64,000 nt of DNA from Orientallactaga sibirica. Taxonomy: Eukaryota; Chordata; Mammalia; Rodentia; Dipodidae. Position numbers and translations under genes: made by a program. Location of the stretch: the NCBI GenBank assembly GCA_036365145.1, contig JAEOAD010000034.1, positions 14,723,501 to 14,787,500 of the forward strand, written 5' to 3'. Positions 1-11,329 of the stretch are shown here, in pieces (position 1 is the stretch's first letter; the number at the start of each line of letters is the position of its first letter). The notes beneath the pieces are model-generated. The model did not search any database and was not told the origin of the DNA. It saw only the letters and a program-made list of their open reading frames with translations.

Positions 1-122
1 CTTCTTTGCTGCAGTTGATAATTTACTATACACTTCACTTTTTAGTAGAAGAGTGTATTTTGCTGGGTTTTTCCCCCTAGCCTGTTTTGGCATGGTTCCT
101 ATGCCGCCATCTTAACCAGACC
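1..122 (-). mobile_element. Possible L1 5' end (5' UTR start), running off the left edge
   Basis: Reading the minus strand from 122 down gives TTAAGATGGCGGCATAGGAA, strikingly like the start of primate L1 5' UTRs (CCAAGATGGCCGAATAGGAA, from memory) and containing a YY1-type AAGATGGCGGC core. The rest (69-1) is not recognisable to me. If correct, a minus-strand L1 begins here and continues beyond the window, directly downstream, in its own orientation, of the KIF5C-like fragment. The body of the element cannot be seen, so this is tentative. Confidence 0.45.
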
Positions 123-147
123 TCAGTGTATATTTTTGAAGAGTAGA

Positions 148-299
148 CCGATCACCACCGTCTCCTGGCCTTTGAATTTGGGGATGAATTTGTCCCCGTG
201 CAGGATCTCGGCTTCGTTGAGGGGCTGGAACTGGCACATCTCTTTGATGCTGCATTCGGCTGGATCCGCCATCTTGGCCTGGCGGGGAGGGGACACAGG
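148..299 (-). pseudogene. KIF5C: KIF5C exon-1-like retro-fragment
   Basis: On the minus strand an ATG at 272-270 opens [20 protein letters not shown] followed by [20 protein letters not shown] and IG. This is the extreme N-terminus of a kinesin-1 heavy chain, best fitting KIF5C ([20 protein letters not shown], from memory). Substitutions change residues of the first motor-domain strand (VMCRFRP to EMCQFQP). Similarity ends at ATCGG, near the expected exon-1 boundary, after which unrelated sequence runs to a stop. About 27 bases upstream of the ATG may be KIF5C 5' UTR. No motor P-loop is present, so it is non-functional. Confidence 0.8.
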
Positions 300-333
300 C
301 TTCTGATGAGCTCACCATCTTTTGTCACATAGC

Positions 334-640
334 TGCAGCCAGTGGCTCTTGACCAGGTGCATGTTGAGTGCAGGGCTGTTGGGCAGGATCTTGCCGAAGC
401 TGCGCATGGTGCACAGGATGTTGGTCCGCATGGCCCGGGACAGCTCGCTCACCGACGGCTGAATCAGCTTGCGGGCTGGTGGCCCTGATGTCGCGGGCTG
501 TGGCCTCACCGCTGTGGACCGTGGCTGGCTGCCCCTCAGCTGGGGCTCTGAGGGTCCCCACAGGCCAGAGGCAGCAGTGGCCTCCCTCTCAGTCGCTGGG
601 GTGGCTGGGACTCCTGCCACCGCCGTGGCCCTCATGAAGT
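334..640 (-). pseudogene. ATMIN: ATMIN exon-1-like retro-fragment
   Basis: On the minus strand the GC-rich stretch reads (from about 635 down) RATAVAGVPATPATEREATA, later SVSELSRAMRTNILCTMRSF then GKILPNSPALNMHLVKSH. This is clearly the N-terminal part of ATMIN/ASCIZ, an ATM-interacting zinc-finger transcription factor. Human ATMIN has SVSELSRAVRTNILCTVRGC here (from memory). A cysteine of the first zinc finger is changed to phenylalanine, there is no ATMIN initiator context, and similarity stops at CTGCAG (333-338 on the plus strand), near what I believe is the end of ATMIN exon 1. A dead fragment, antisense to CDK5RAP2 in its intron. Confidence 0.8.
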
Positions 641-660
641 TTTTATAGTAATAGAACAAA

Positions 661-1475
661 GACAGTCATAATTCAAAACACTTTTCAAACACATTAGTGA
701 AAATATCAGGTGGATGGGTTATTGCAAAGGAGGGAAATCTCTGATATAGATATCTGATATTCCAATGCTGTCTGATGACATTCTTAGCATCTGGGTTTGT
801 GGAATCTAGGGGTCCATTTGTACATTCCAAAGGATTTATCTAATTACAGAATGTTAGGTCACACACTGAGGTGGGCAGTAAATGGCTATTCAAGGTGCTT
901 AGATAGCCCAAGATAATTTGGCTCTAGATCTGCAGCATTCCACTTCGCCACAATCACTGAAGTTAAGATCAGTCAGTCAGCCTTGCAGGATGTCCTATGC
1001 AGGTGTGGCTTCTTTCTGGGAGTTTTAGTTTGTACTACCCCGCCCCTACCTACCTCTGAACTCACTTCTCTGCTCTCCTACTTACCTCCATACCTCCTTT
1101 CCTCCCTCGTACTTGCTTCTCTACCACCTTCTCTCCTATCCATTTCCCAACCTATCTAATCTGCACACTGGAAATAGTGACAACACTTACTAGAAATAAC
1201 AACATGCCTACAGGGTTATATACCCCAGTACATGAACTCAGATTTTGGATCCTCAGACCTGGGTTATATCCAGAGAGCAGATTTGTGGGTGAGGCTAACT
1301 GGCGTTCCCAGTTGTAAACTCCAGCACTGTTCAGTCTGGAAACTCATAGTAAAGGTTGTGATTGGAGACAAAAGGTGTACTTAGGATTAAAGGGGACAGC
1401 AGAAAAATGGCCACGGGGTGGGCCACAAGGAGTGGATTGAGACACTTTCAAATCAGTACTCAAAAGTTGGTGGCT
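661..1475. other. Intron, no recognisable feature
   Basis: AT-rich unique-looking intronic sequence with a pyrimidine-rich patch at about 1020-1150. I see no exon, conserved frame or clear repeat. Confidence 0.5.
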
Positions 1476-1827
1476 GGGCTGGGGAGATGGCTCAGTGGAT
1501 AGATAAAGCATTTGCTGTACAAGTGTGAGTACCTGAGTTCAGATCCCCAGGACCAATGTGAAAAAGCCGGGTGCTGTAGCACTAGCATATGTAATCCTAG
1601 CACACCTACAGTGAGAAGGGAGATGGAGACAGGAGAATCTCACAGGTCAGCGAGCCTGGCTAATGCAGTGGTGAACAACTAGAAACCCTGCCTCAAACAA
1701 GGTAGAAGGTGGAGACTGACATCTGAAGTTGTCCTCTGCCTTCACACCTGCATCATGGCATGTACACACCCACACTAACACACATGAGTACACGTGCACA
1801 CATACACAGAGAGAGGAAAAAAAGAAA
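1476..1827 (+). mobile_element. tRNA-B1 composite SINE (B4-like)
   Basis: Head GGCTGGGGAGATGGCTCAGT (tRNA-derived, Pol III A-box region), a GTTCAGATCC B-box-like motif near 1535, then a B1-like second half (GCCGGGTGCTGTAGCACTAG) and a CA-rich, A-rich tail. Diverged, sense orientation. Confidence 0.75.
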
Positions 1828-4606
1828 TGAGTGATTTTAGCCTGCATTGTAGTAGTGGAATGTACTCTCTAGGATGCTAAGGGCCTGCCATGAAGACTGA
1901 TCAGAGCTCAGACCTCCCAGCCTGTGAACCGAGGCTCTGGCTCATGCATCGTTGTCCCGAGCAAGCACAAGTCCACCTTATTCTCTGCTGCTCAGAGTTG
2001 CTCAGCCTCAGCAATACCAGGCTATTTGGGGCTATGTGTGTGTGTGTGTTTGTTTATGTATTTATTGGTTACAAGGGGCTGTCCCATGCGTTGTTAGGAT
2101 GTCAGCAATGTCCTGGCTCTACCTATATGCCAGTAGCACACTGCCCTTTCCTACTGCAGTTGTGGCAACCAGAAATGTCTGCATACACGGCCAAATGTCT
2201 TCTGAGGGTGCAAAATCATCTCCAGGTGAGAATACCTGTGGTAACTCCAGAGAATCAGAAATTTTGGCTCAGAACTATCATGTGAGAGCTATTGGGGAAA
2301 AAGGGTGTTTGTTGAATGTCTGCTATGGTTTAGGCACTGTGCCAAGCTCTTTCTCACGCACCATCTTAACCCCCAAACCAAGTCCACGGAACAGTATCAT
2401 TAACTCCAGTTTTTAGCTAAGGCAGTCAGCAGACTGGCCCCAGGTTGGGAAGCTACTTAGTGGTGCTGTACTGAGCTTAGCTTCCTTGGACTCCATATTT
2501 CTGCTCCTGGTTGTACCTTTGTTCTACCCCATTCCAAAGTGAACACATAGTGCTCTTGTTTTCTTTCTAAGAAAAACACCTTTGTTCTACAGCTCCTCAC
2601 ATGTTGAAAATATTTAGGAGTTGGTACAACATCAGCAAAAGACCCAGGAGCTGCAGCTGTGTGCATGTCACCTATCAAAAATGGAAGAGGGAGAGTAGCT
2701 AAGTCCCCCAGCATCGTGGCAAGAGCTTGGCTGAAATAATCTCCTTTGTCTTTTGGTTAAATGTCTGTAGCACACCACATCCTAGCAAGCAAGTACTGTG
2801 CCTACACATCTAGAAGGGTGTCCATCATCCATAAAAATTGATTGTTATGATTGTCTGGTAATGGGACTAGGTACAAGTTTCTTATAGGGCTCTTCCCTTG
2901 TATGAAGACAACTTCCCAATGGACTGTCATCAATACAGAAGCACAGCAGATTAGACAGGATGGTTTATTTTATTCCCAATATATGTTGATTTATGTGTGC
3001 AGTTCCATGGATGGAGCTGGAAATAAATATCCCTGAAGCATAGCAGCAGCTCCTAACAATTTTGAGGTCAAGGGCCCATTTGGAAAAATCTAATGAAAGT
3101 TATGAGCTCTCTCCTGGAAAAAACCTCTGTTCTTATACAGTTTTACAGATAATTACAAAGCACCGGTGAACCTTTCAGAGATGTATAGGTCAGTTGCTGA
3201 GCAGAGAGTGATATATTTCTCATGTTCTAAAAGGCTTCCTAAATAATAATAAAAATATAAATAAATAAATAATAATAAAAATATATAAATAAATAATAAA
3301 AAAGGCTTCTTGATCTGCTCAGGTGTTTAGTAGCCTTACAGATACAATACACTTTGACCTACTAATTTCACTGCTGGGAATCCTTAAGACTGTAACCTTC
3401 ATGTCAAAGCACATATTAGGCACAGAGATATATAGTGAGACACTCTTAATGCCGTGCAGACATTAGCAAGCTCTCTGTTTTTCTCTGAGAGGTGGGTTCA
3501 AGTGTTTGAGATCAGTACCACTTACCCAGGGGTGCAAGTCTATAGCCTTTCCTATGGATTTGCACTGTCCAGTAGAATAGCCAGTAGACATATAGCCTCT
3601 TTCAACTGAATAACATTAAATATTCAGTTCTTTGGTATATTCAGTCATATTTAAGATGTCTGGTAGGCACATTAGCTAGTTAACTACTGTATTAGACAGT
3701 GTATAGAACATTCTTGTCATTGGAGAAAGTTCTCTTGGGAAAGATACCTTAAAATTAATACAACAATATGAGGTGTGCATTTTCGTGGTCTCCCTGGGTT
3801 CTGAACCCCTTGTTCCATACTAGTTCTCTGTACAGCTGTAGTGTATTGACTCAGATGTAAAACTTGATGCTCCCTTCCTCCATGGATAAACATCCCTTTG
3901 TGAGTTTTTGAATGGTTAGCATTATAACGGTAAAGTTCTGTTGTCCTTTAAGTTGGTCTTCTGTCTTCTTGTGAACTCACTCTTCCTCATTTTTTCTTTC
4001 TGTCCTTCACCTTTAACTCCAGTATGACCTCCTTGATGGGCACACAACAGAAATCCTCTCTCTCTGTTTTCTGAAGCTTGGGTGCCAGGTGAGAGAGCCT
4101 CCCCTTGTACAACAAGCCCACTGAAGGCATTATTCCAAACATGGGGACCTTCTGGAGAATTAGGTTATTTCCACCTGTTAGATTTGTGGCAGGATTTAGA
4201 GTCACCATATGTTCTCTAATAGGGATGTGGGTAAAGTAAGTGGTGGGATAGTCTCCTGATTTAATATTATGCACCCATTTAAAGACATTGCCAAAAAGTT
4301 CTACAAATGTTAGGAAGTGTTTAAGCAAGGAATCCACAGTTCACATTGCATGCCCAGTATTATTTCAACCCTGTAAAAATATTGTGGAGAAAGAGATTGA
4401 GGGGAAATACAGTCCACTGTATGTCATTTGGTAGTGGGATCTTGATGATTTTTATTTTCTCTTTGCTTTTATATTAAAATTTTTCTGTAATAAATATACA
4501 TTTGCTTTTGTAGCCAAAATACCCCACAAGTGGTATAAAACCCACAGGTTTGATTTTTAAAGCACAAATAAGTCTGTTACAAGTTGTGATGTCTTGTTTT
4601 GCCAAG
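1828..4606. other. Intron, mostly unassigned
   Basis: Contains a short TG run (2034-2050) and an AT-rich AATA/ATAAAT microsatellite (3242-3302). A minus-strand open frame at 3987-4337 and a plus-strand one at 1890-2416 have no recognisable protein and are taken as chance. The sequence around 3340-3440 and 4130-4480 has the feel of decayed L1 (TTTGACCTACTAATTTCACT) but is too diverged to name firmly. Confidence 0.4.
3242..3302. repeat. (AAT/ATAAAT)n microsatellite
   Basis: Interleaved AATAAT and ATAAATAA units over about 60 bases. Confidence 0.85.
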
Positions 4607-4737
4607 TGTCAGCAGCCTGCAGACTGAGTTAAAGGATGTTCTTGCCCTGCGGAAGCAGCTTGAGCAGGCGGTGCTTGCATATCAGAATCTGCAGAAGGCT
4701 TTACAGGAGCAACTCAGTGAAAACCAGAGGCGTGAAG
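4607..4737 (+). CDS. CDK5RAP2: CDK5RAP2 internal coding exon (first in window)
   Basis: Reads VSSLQTELKDVLALRKQLEQ and continues AVLAYQNLQKALQEQLSENQ, a leucine-heptad coiled coil close to human CDK5RAP2 (VSSLQKELKDVIALRKQLEQ from memory). The donor GAAG|GTACAT is clear and leaves phase 1. The acceptor is less certain: TTTTGCCAAG|TGTCAG gives 4607, but an AG six bases downstream (start 4613) is possible and would change only the first residues. The polypyrimidine tract is short. The reading frame is closed upstream by a stop at 4587-4589, inside the intron. The next exon continues the coiled coil in frame. Confidence 0.9.
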
Positions 4738-5329
4738 GTACATGCTCCTATGTGCTTCCCTTAGCTTTTGCATGGTGTGGGATGGGATGGGGGATCTTGG
4801 CTCATTTGAAGGAGCCCTAAAACTCCTTGAGGAGGTTAAATGACCACAGAATCATCCATGTGGTGACTTGGTTGATGTTGTCTCATCCACTCTATATCTG
4901 CCTAGCTTTAGCCTTCTTAGTAGAAGGGCCCTGCAAACTTCACTGGGCAGAAGTTCATGGGAGAATTATGTCCTAGCTGCCTCTGTTCTCTGCATCATTT
5001 GCTGCTCCTACTTCCAGGTGTCCTCAGGGACTAGCAGCTTGCTCTTTCTGCCCTGGCTCCCATTATAGAGAGCCCAAGATTGTTTGAGCTTCATGTAGGG
5101 AGAACAGCAGGGTGAGGGCCCATGGACAGCACTGCAGAGCCCATCACAGTGCATCTGGCCCTTTCCTTTGCTAGAGGTTGAGTCCCTTTAAGTCTATGTT
5201 GCTATATTACTCCTCCTTTCTGTAACTCTAGCCCTGGTGCCTGGCACATGTGATAAAAACTGGTAATCGGTATGGTGGGGTTGACATTTCTTAGGCACGA
5301 TCCATATGTAAGTATATGTGGTTAGACTC

Positions 5330-5510
5330 TTGCCTTCTCACCTCTGGTCCTTTCAATTCATTCATGTTAACTTCATTTTACTGATAAAGAAACTGAGGCA
5401 AGCTACGCTGGAGTGGATGGATTTGCCCAGATTTGAGCTAGAGGGTGCCCTTCTGAGGTCTAGGGTGCCATGTTCTCTAGGAGCACCAGCCCTGACCGCA
5501 CATGTTAAAT
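5330..5510 (+). repeat. MIR-like ancient SINE remnant
   Basis: Core CATTTTACTGATAAAGAAAC followed by TGAGGCAAG and later TTTGCCCAGATT, typical of the MIR core (cattttacagatgaggaaac, tgaggc, cttgcccaaggt). Old, pre-rodent insertion. Confidence 0.6.
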
Positions 5511-6097
5511 GAAGTTCTGTGTGTAGATGCTGCGCTCAGTGAAGGCCCCCACTGTTAGAATGTGACATGTGCTGCAAGGGAAGTAGACCTTGACACATAG
5601 ACCAAACCCATTTTGGACTGCTCCAGCAGGCAGTTTCTGCACTTGGTGTTCTGGCCTCCCACAAGGGCTCTGGGGCCAGTAAAATACATCAGGCACTTTT
5701 ATGACCCTTGAGTTCTACCTCGGGGGTCACATCCAATTTTCCTATATTCTCTCTTAAACAGAATCAGTCTTACTTAAACTGAAATCACCATTTGCTTGTG
5801 CCACTCAGAATGGTCTCTAGACATAGCATTTGATATGCAAATTATATTTCAGGATTGGCCACAGAAAAACCTATAGCCCACGAAAAAGCCATATATTGAG
5901 ATGTCTGTTTGTAGAGCAGGAAAAATTACTTTTGCCCCAAGACTGTGCTTTAAACTCACTGTGTGGATTTCTGTTCCCCCTCTCCACCCCTTTCCATTGC
6001 TTTAGGTGGATGGCATGCATATCAGGTTTAGAAGGACTTGCTTCTGATAATCTTTGTTCTCCCCCTCCCATTTTTATTTTATTTTATTTTTGCACAG

Positions 6098-6207
6098 AAG
6101 AACCATTTTCATTTTATAGTGACCAAACATCTTACCTAAGTATTTGCCTTGAAGAGCACAATCAGTTTCAAGTGGAACATTTTTCTCAAGAAGAACTCAA
6201 GAAAAAG
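6098..6207 (+). CDS. CDK5RAP2: CDK5RAP2 internal coding exon
   Basis: Follows a strong pyrimidine tract and TTTTTGCACAG|AAGAAC. Completing the split codon from the previous exon gives EEPFSFYSDQTSYLSICLEE then HNQFQVEHFSQEELKKK, which matches the human segment FSLYSDQTSYLSICLEENN. It ends AAAAAG|GTATCG in phase 0. The translated exon is acidic and helical, part of the central coiled-coil region. The open frame continues into the intron for about 260 bases, but the donor and the loss of similarity mark the true end. Confidence 0.95.
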
Positions 6208-6289
6208 GTATCGACCTGTTCACTTTCCTTGCTTTTTGTTGTTGTCTCTTGGGTTCCCAATTACAGAAGTCACATGGTTCTGAAAGCCC

Positions 6290-6640
6290 CTTTTCTCTGC
6301 TGTCTGCCTTGCTGTGCTGTTCCTCCTGTGCATGCTGCTGGCCGGTTCATCCGGGGTGTGTTCTCCTGCCCAGGTTGGAGATTCAGTCTAGGCTTCCTGG
6401 ACTTGAGAGAAGATGCCCAGCCCTCACAAGGGACAAGCCACTTCTCCTCAGCTTGTTCACCTCCCTGCACTTGAGTCTAATTGATATCCCTGTCATACTG
6501 ACTGGTGATTCTTCTTACTCATAGCTAGCTTGTGAGCCTCGAAATGTGGACTTTTTGTCATATTTATTCTGCTGTCCTAGGACCTGGTACACATAGTAGG
6601 ATCCAATAGTTGGCTTTGAATGAATATAGTTCCAATTTGA
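6290..6640 (+). repeat. L2-like LINE 3' remnant
   Basis: Pyrimidine-rich stretch ending with CCTAGGACCTGGTACACATA then GTAGGATCC and GAATGAATA, the usual L2 tail arrangement (agcacagtgcctggcacatagtagg, then tgaatgaat). Confidence 0.5.
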
Positions 6641-8018
6641 TGAACCTATCTTTTCTTTAATGGAAATCTGTAGATCCATGGTAAGATTCAAATGACTGCT
6701 TCAAAGTTCTATGAACCATTGCTAATAGGAAGTATGAACACATGTGATTGTGTAATATGTTGTAAAATTATCATACATGGAACAATCCCATTCTGGCAGA
6801 GAAGGCATGATGTAAATAAATATGGTCATGTGGAGTGCAGGGGTTGCTGTAGGAAGAGCCCCATAAGGGTTAGAGGTAGTGCAGGGGAGGTTGATTGTTC
6901 CTTACTCTATATTGGGAAGCTTCTCAATGGAAGTGAGACTTGAAATGTATTTTGTAGGATGAATAGGGGTTTACCCACAGGGAGGGTTTTCTCAGCAGAG
7001 ATAGATAAAGTAAGGAGGTAAGAAATAGCAAGGAAAATTATAAAAGTTGGGTTATTTTAGAGCAACAGACAAGGAGCCTCAAGGCAGTGGTTAGTTCTTA
7101 CAGGTGAAAGAGTGGAGATGGTGGTGTCTGCTGCTGGGACTTCTGTGCTATAGGCAGGGCAACACATAGCTCACTTGCTTGGCAGTTAGTGTTTATAGAC
7201 TCAGTGTCCTCTTCTCCCCACCATAGCCTCCTTGGGGAATGGATCTATTTTATTCCTGTTTGGATATATTGAATATCTACCATGTGTGTACAGGGTGGGT
7301 ACTCTACTTTTTTTTGAAGGGTTAGTGATTACTCCTGTTAAGAAGAATTTGAAAGATACCAGACACTGGGATTTGGAGCTTGCACAAAACCAAGGTGGTT
7401 CAGCTCAGTTGCCTGTGCACCTGGCCTAGCAAGACCTGTCCTGCAGGAGCACTGGCCTGGAGCCTTGGTATCCTGACTCTGGGCCTGGCTGCCTTCTTGG
7501 AGGAGACTATCCTGTTGCACATGGTCTGGCACTTTGGCCCTTGCTATAGCTCATGCTATCTTACAGATGCTCCAGCTATGGCACCTGGGGTGGTTAGCTT
7601 CTTTTGTCTCTGGTTCTTTGTTGTAAGATGGCATAGACACCACAGTATTTTTACAGGGAACAACTGGTTGACTGTAGCTCACAGGAGTACTTTTGCGGTT
7701 GTAAATTGTGTTAGAAAGAACAAGTCATTATTACTGACATTGCTAGATAACTGTAGAAAGAACTTCTGTGCTATCAAATAAGACTGGCACAGAGGGATGA
7801 ACTTCCTCTGGAAGGCTCCACTGCAAGGCAAAGAGAGTGGTAATGTTAGCTTCCATTGACTGACTGCTGAGACTGTGTCAAGCTTTCAGGGTGCTGTGAC
7901 TGTGATTGGGGTGAGTTCTCTTGGTAACCCATTCTATAGACACAGGAGCTAAGGCTTACATCAGGCAGCCTGCCTTGCCATGAAGTGGGGGCTCTATTTC
8001 CCTGTTTTTGCTTCCCAG

Positions 8019-8147
8019 GTCAACGATCTCATACAGCTTGTGAAGGAACTGTATACAGATAACCAGCACCTGAAGAAAACCATTTTTGATCTCTCCTGCA
8101 TGGGTTTCCAGGGAAACAGCAGACTTGAGTCAACAAAACAAATTGAG
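8019..8147 (+). CDS. CDK5RAP2: CDK5RAP2 internal coding exon
   Basis: Acceptor TTTGCTTCCCAG|GTCAAC and donor ATTGAG|GTAAGA are both near consensus; the exon is exactly 43 codons, phase 0 to phase 0. It encodes VNDLIQLVKELYTDNQHLKK then TIFDLSCMGFQGN, almost identical to human CDK5RAP2 and the most conserved short block in the window. After FQGN the rodent reads SRLESTKQIE where human has a few extra residues (GFPDRLASTEQ from memory), so a small length difference lies near the exon end. A symmetric exon, so skipping it would keep the frame. Confidence 0.97.
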
Positions 8148-9690
8148 GTAAGAAAAACGTTGTTGTCATGTGTTAATTGTAAAAAATAAAACACCTGAAG
8201 GATTTTTTTTCAGACTGTATCTTGTGAAGGAGGCCTCTTAATGAAATTCCCTTCACTGTGGCAGGGGCTTGAGGGCCCTATAGGATCAGCAGGTCTTCTT
8301 CAGGCCTGGCTTGTGTCTCCATGGGCACATTGAATATTTTGTGATGCTCATGACTGTACACAGCCCTGAGATCTGTACCGCAAGGGTACATCTGGATGTA
8401 TGTACGATGTGTTCTCACAGGGATCCGGACAGTGGCCGGCCATGTCTCCAGAGGGAGGTGGCATAGGTGCAGCCATGGAGCATTCATTATCATCCGAGAA
8501 GACATGGACACATGATCCATCTGGGTCTGTGTGCTGACATCTGTTTTCCTGTGTTTGTAACCATGCTACATAAGTTGTGCTGGGGAGGGAGCCCTCACTG
8601 GCCCAACTTTCCCCAGAAAAACCTGGCTCTATGTATGCCTTAGCACCATTTTAGAAGCCTGGACTATTCTCACTGTGGGTGTGGAAAGGCCTTTGTGTAC
8701 TGAGGTCCTTCATAAACAAAATTGGGATTTTCTTGGGTGAGGTTGTCTTGGCTCAGCCTGAAGCCCCTGGTAAATTGCAGGTCTCACATTTGTGGCCGTA
8801 TCATTTTCTGGGAAAGGTTTGTCATCTGTCCTCCTCCCACCTTCAGAGTGGGAGCTGCTCAAAGGTATTTATGCAGCGCTCTGGCCATCTGCTCTCTTTG
8901 AGACAGGGATTATTATTGATCTTGGCCTCCAGGGCTCCAAATAATTTTGAAAACCAAGAGTAACGGCAAGCCACTTAGGGAGAAACAAGTCTCCTGGCTT
9001 GCTTCCTCTGAGGCAGCATTTTTAATAAGCGGCTTGTTCTTCACCGACTCCATTTGAGTCGTAAATGCCGAGTTTTGTTTGTTCATTTGCCCTTTGAAAA
9101 AAAATCTGTTAAATGTCCCATTATGTCCTTTAGAGAACAGAGGCTTTTTCCTCTGCCCACTCTAAGATCTTAATACCAGCCGATTCAGATTTGAGTCATT
9201 TGTCAGATTGCACTTCAATTTGATGCTCCCTGTGAATAGCCTTTTCCTTTATAGCACAGTTCCCCATGTTCCCCCGGAGTGAGATGGGAAGATCTGCATG
9301 GAAAGATGGTGTGCCCAGTATAATTTGAATCTGAGGGAGGAAAGGGAGACAGGGTGAGGTGAGATGGCAAGAGGGGAGCTGATTTTTCTCTGGGATGGGT
9401 GTGTAGGTCTCCTTTTATAAGAAATAGGCAGAAAAAGACCCGAAATGGCCATGTGGTCCACAGCCTTCTCTGAGCAGCAGGGTTTCATAGTGGAGGCTGG
9501 GTATGGTTCCTGTTCTTTGGAGTTATAAAAGGAGCGGGGGGGATAAAATGTATTTTTAAAATTTAGAAAATGGAGAAATGACCCCTAATCCTGTCACTTT
9601 AAAATAGCCACAACTAATTAGCATTAACTAGCATTTGCATTTTGGAATTGCGTATTTGTATATTTGGGTGTATGTAGTATAGTTTTGCAG
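8148..9690. other. Intron, unassigned but with CpG-retaining blocks
   Basis: No exon or young repeat found. Two blocks (8370-8510 and 8960-9190) keep CpGs and look less decayed than the surroundings; they may be conserved non-coding sequence or old repeats. Confidence 0.35.
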
Positions 9691-9699
9691 TCTTTTTTT

Positions 9700-9925
9700 T
9701 TTTTATGCTTGCTGTTAAGTCATAGCATCTTGTTCCGTCTTCTGGATGCACTGACATTTAATGGTCTTACTCTTGTTGGAATGTAGATTGCTTTAATACA
9801 GTGTTTCACTGTATTAAATTGAGTATCTTTGTACGCAAGTCCTTTTCTGTGGCTCAGAATATATTCCCAGATATGTAATTACTAGGTCAAAGGACAGATA
9901 AAGATATCCAGTAAGCATAAAATGT
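9700..9925 (-). repeat. Old L1/L2-type remnant with internal hairpin
   Basis: Resembles antisense old L1 3' ORF2 sequence (TTGGAATGTAGATTGCTTT, then ATATTCCCAGATATGTAATT, ACTAGGTCAAAGG, cf. ctaggagtggaattgctgggtca). Includes a perfect 12-bp inverted repeat with a 3-base loop at 9792-9818. Confidence 0.45.
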
Positions 9926-10011
9926 AGTTTAGCTACTCTCCCCCAACAACGTTTAATCTGAAAGAAGGTAGAAGTAGTTTGGAAGCCCTGGTAGAGTTTG
10001 TCACATTTCTT

Positions 10012-10196
10012 TCTTTCTTTCTTTTTATTTATTTATTTTTATTTTATTTTTATTTTTTGAGGTAAGGTCTTGCTCTAGCCCAGGCTGACCTGGAATTCAC
10101 TGTGTATTCTCAGGGTGGCCTTGAATTCACAGCGATCTTCCCTCCTCTGCCTCCCAAGTGCAGGAATTAAAGGCGTGTGCCACCACGCCTGGCAAA
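10012..10196 (-). mobile_element. B1 SINE, minus orientation, with 15-bp target-site duplication
   Basis: T-rich tail, then GAGGTAAGGTCTTGCTCTAG, CAGGCTGACCTGGAATTCAC and CACCACGCCTGGC. Flanked by the perfect direct repeat TTTGTCACATTTCTT at 9997-10011 and 10197-10211. Confidence 0.92.
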
Positions 10197-11168
10197 TTTG
10201 TCACATTTCTTAACAAAAGGACCGATCTGGGTTAGAACTGTGCCATTCAGTTACATGATGTTCATTTCTCTTACACTGGCAGTTCACATAGAAACCATCA
10301 AACAAATGACCAAGAATAGATATCCTGTTGTCTTACTGTGCATGTAAACAATCTCTAATTAGGTGGCTACTATTTTCTTATATGTGTCTGCTGTTTATTA
10401 CTTCACGTTTGAAAATAATTTGACTGCGAGACATCATTCAGAGTGACTTTCAGCAGGGCAATGCAGCGATGGTCGTGAGCATTGACAGCCGTGATGCACA
10501 CGGGCTACTGTTCCTGTGAGGACAGCTGAGGGGTGCAGGTGCTGGCATCTTGCAGTACTCACGAAGGATTAGCTACCCTTATGATTGTGTTGTCATTGTT
10601 AGATGTGCTTAGATAACTGAGAATTCCTTGTGGGGGATGTGAAGAGAAAACATAGATCAAGGAACATAATTTGAGCCCAGGTTTTTGTAGGGCTGTCATA
10701 GTGAACAAGAAGTAGACCTTGTGTGACTTTAGAGAAAGCCTTCTTAAATCTTTTCCACTCATGATCTTATTTTGCCCAAGAAATTTTTAGATGACCTAGG
10801 GTATATAGGTATACAAATCAAACATTTACTGTTAATAAATCATAAAGAAGTTTATTTTAAAACAATTCTTTGGCATACACAAAATTTTGCCATTTATTAA
10901 AGCCAAACTCTAAAGAGATGGTTGTGCTTGTTTATCTTTATAAAGTCTTAAATATTTGTTAAATATCTGATATGGCAGAGATAGAACATCATCAACATGC
11001 TCCAGAGTTGATCAGTATTTTGATTTTATAATGATCAACACCAAGAATACAATTTCATATAAATAAATACATAGTACACAATGGCAGAAGCATCTTTAGG
11101 GTCATTTTAGAAGCTGGTGGAAATTCCCAAGCCAACATTTATTTCATGATATTTAAAAAAATATTTAG

Positions 11169-11323
11169 GAGCCAGGTGTGGTGGCATATGCCTTTAATCC
11201 CAGTACTCAGGAGGCAGTACTTCTGTAGGAGGTTTGCTGTGAGATCAAGGCCAGCCTGACACTTTTTTTTTTTAGGTCATCCTGAGCTAAAGTGAGATCC
11301 TACCTCAAGAAACCAAAAAAAAA
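11169..11323 (+). mobile_element. B1 SINE, diverged, interrupted by a T-run
   Basis: GAGCCAGGTGTGGTGGCATA, AATCCCAGTACTCAGGAGGC, then a T-run (11263-11274) and GTGAGATCCTACCTCAAGAA. The T-run and a small direct repeat of the GTAC(TT)CT zone suggest local rearrangement. Confidence 0.8.
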
Positions 11324-11329
11324 TTTTTT

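Noticed and set aside
112..660. Functional minus-strand gene encoding an ATMIN-KIF5C fusion
   Set aside because: The two parts are in different frames, both are truncated, and key zinc-finger and motor residues are changed.
1890..2416. Overlapping plus-strand open frames of 131 and 154 codons
   Set aside because: Spans a TG microsatellite, and no protein similarity was recognised.
5830..6097. Upstream extension of the 6098-6207 exon
   Set aside because: The open frame is accidental; a strong acceptor at 6097 and loss of similarity mark the true start.
8278..8520. 80-codon minus-strand open frame with CpGs
   Set aside because: No protein recognised and no second exon; kept only as part of a possible conserved non-coding block.
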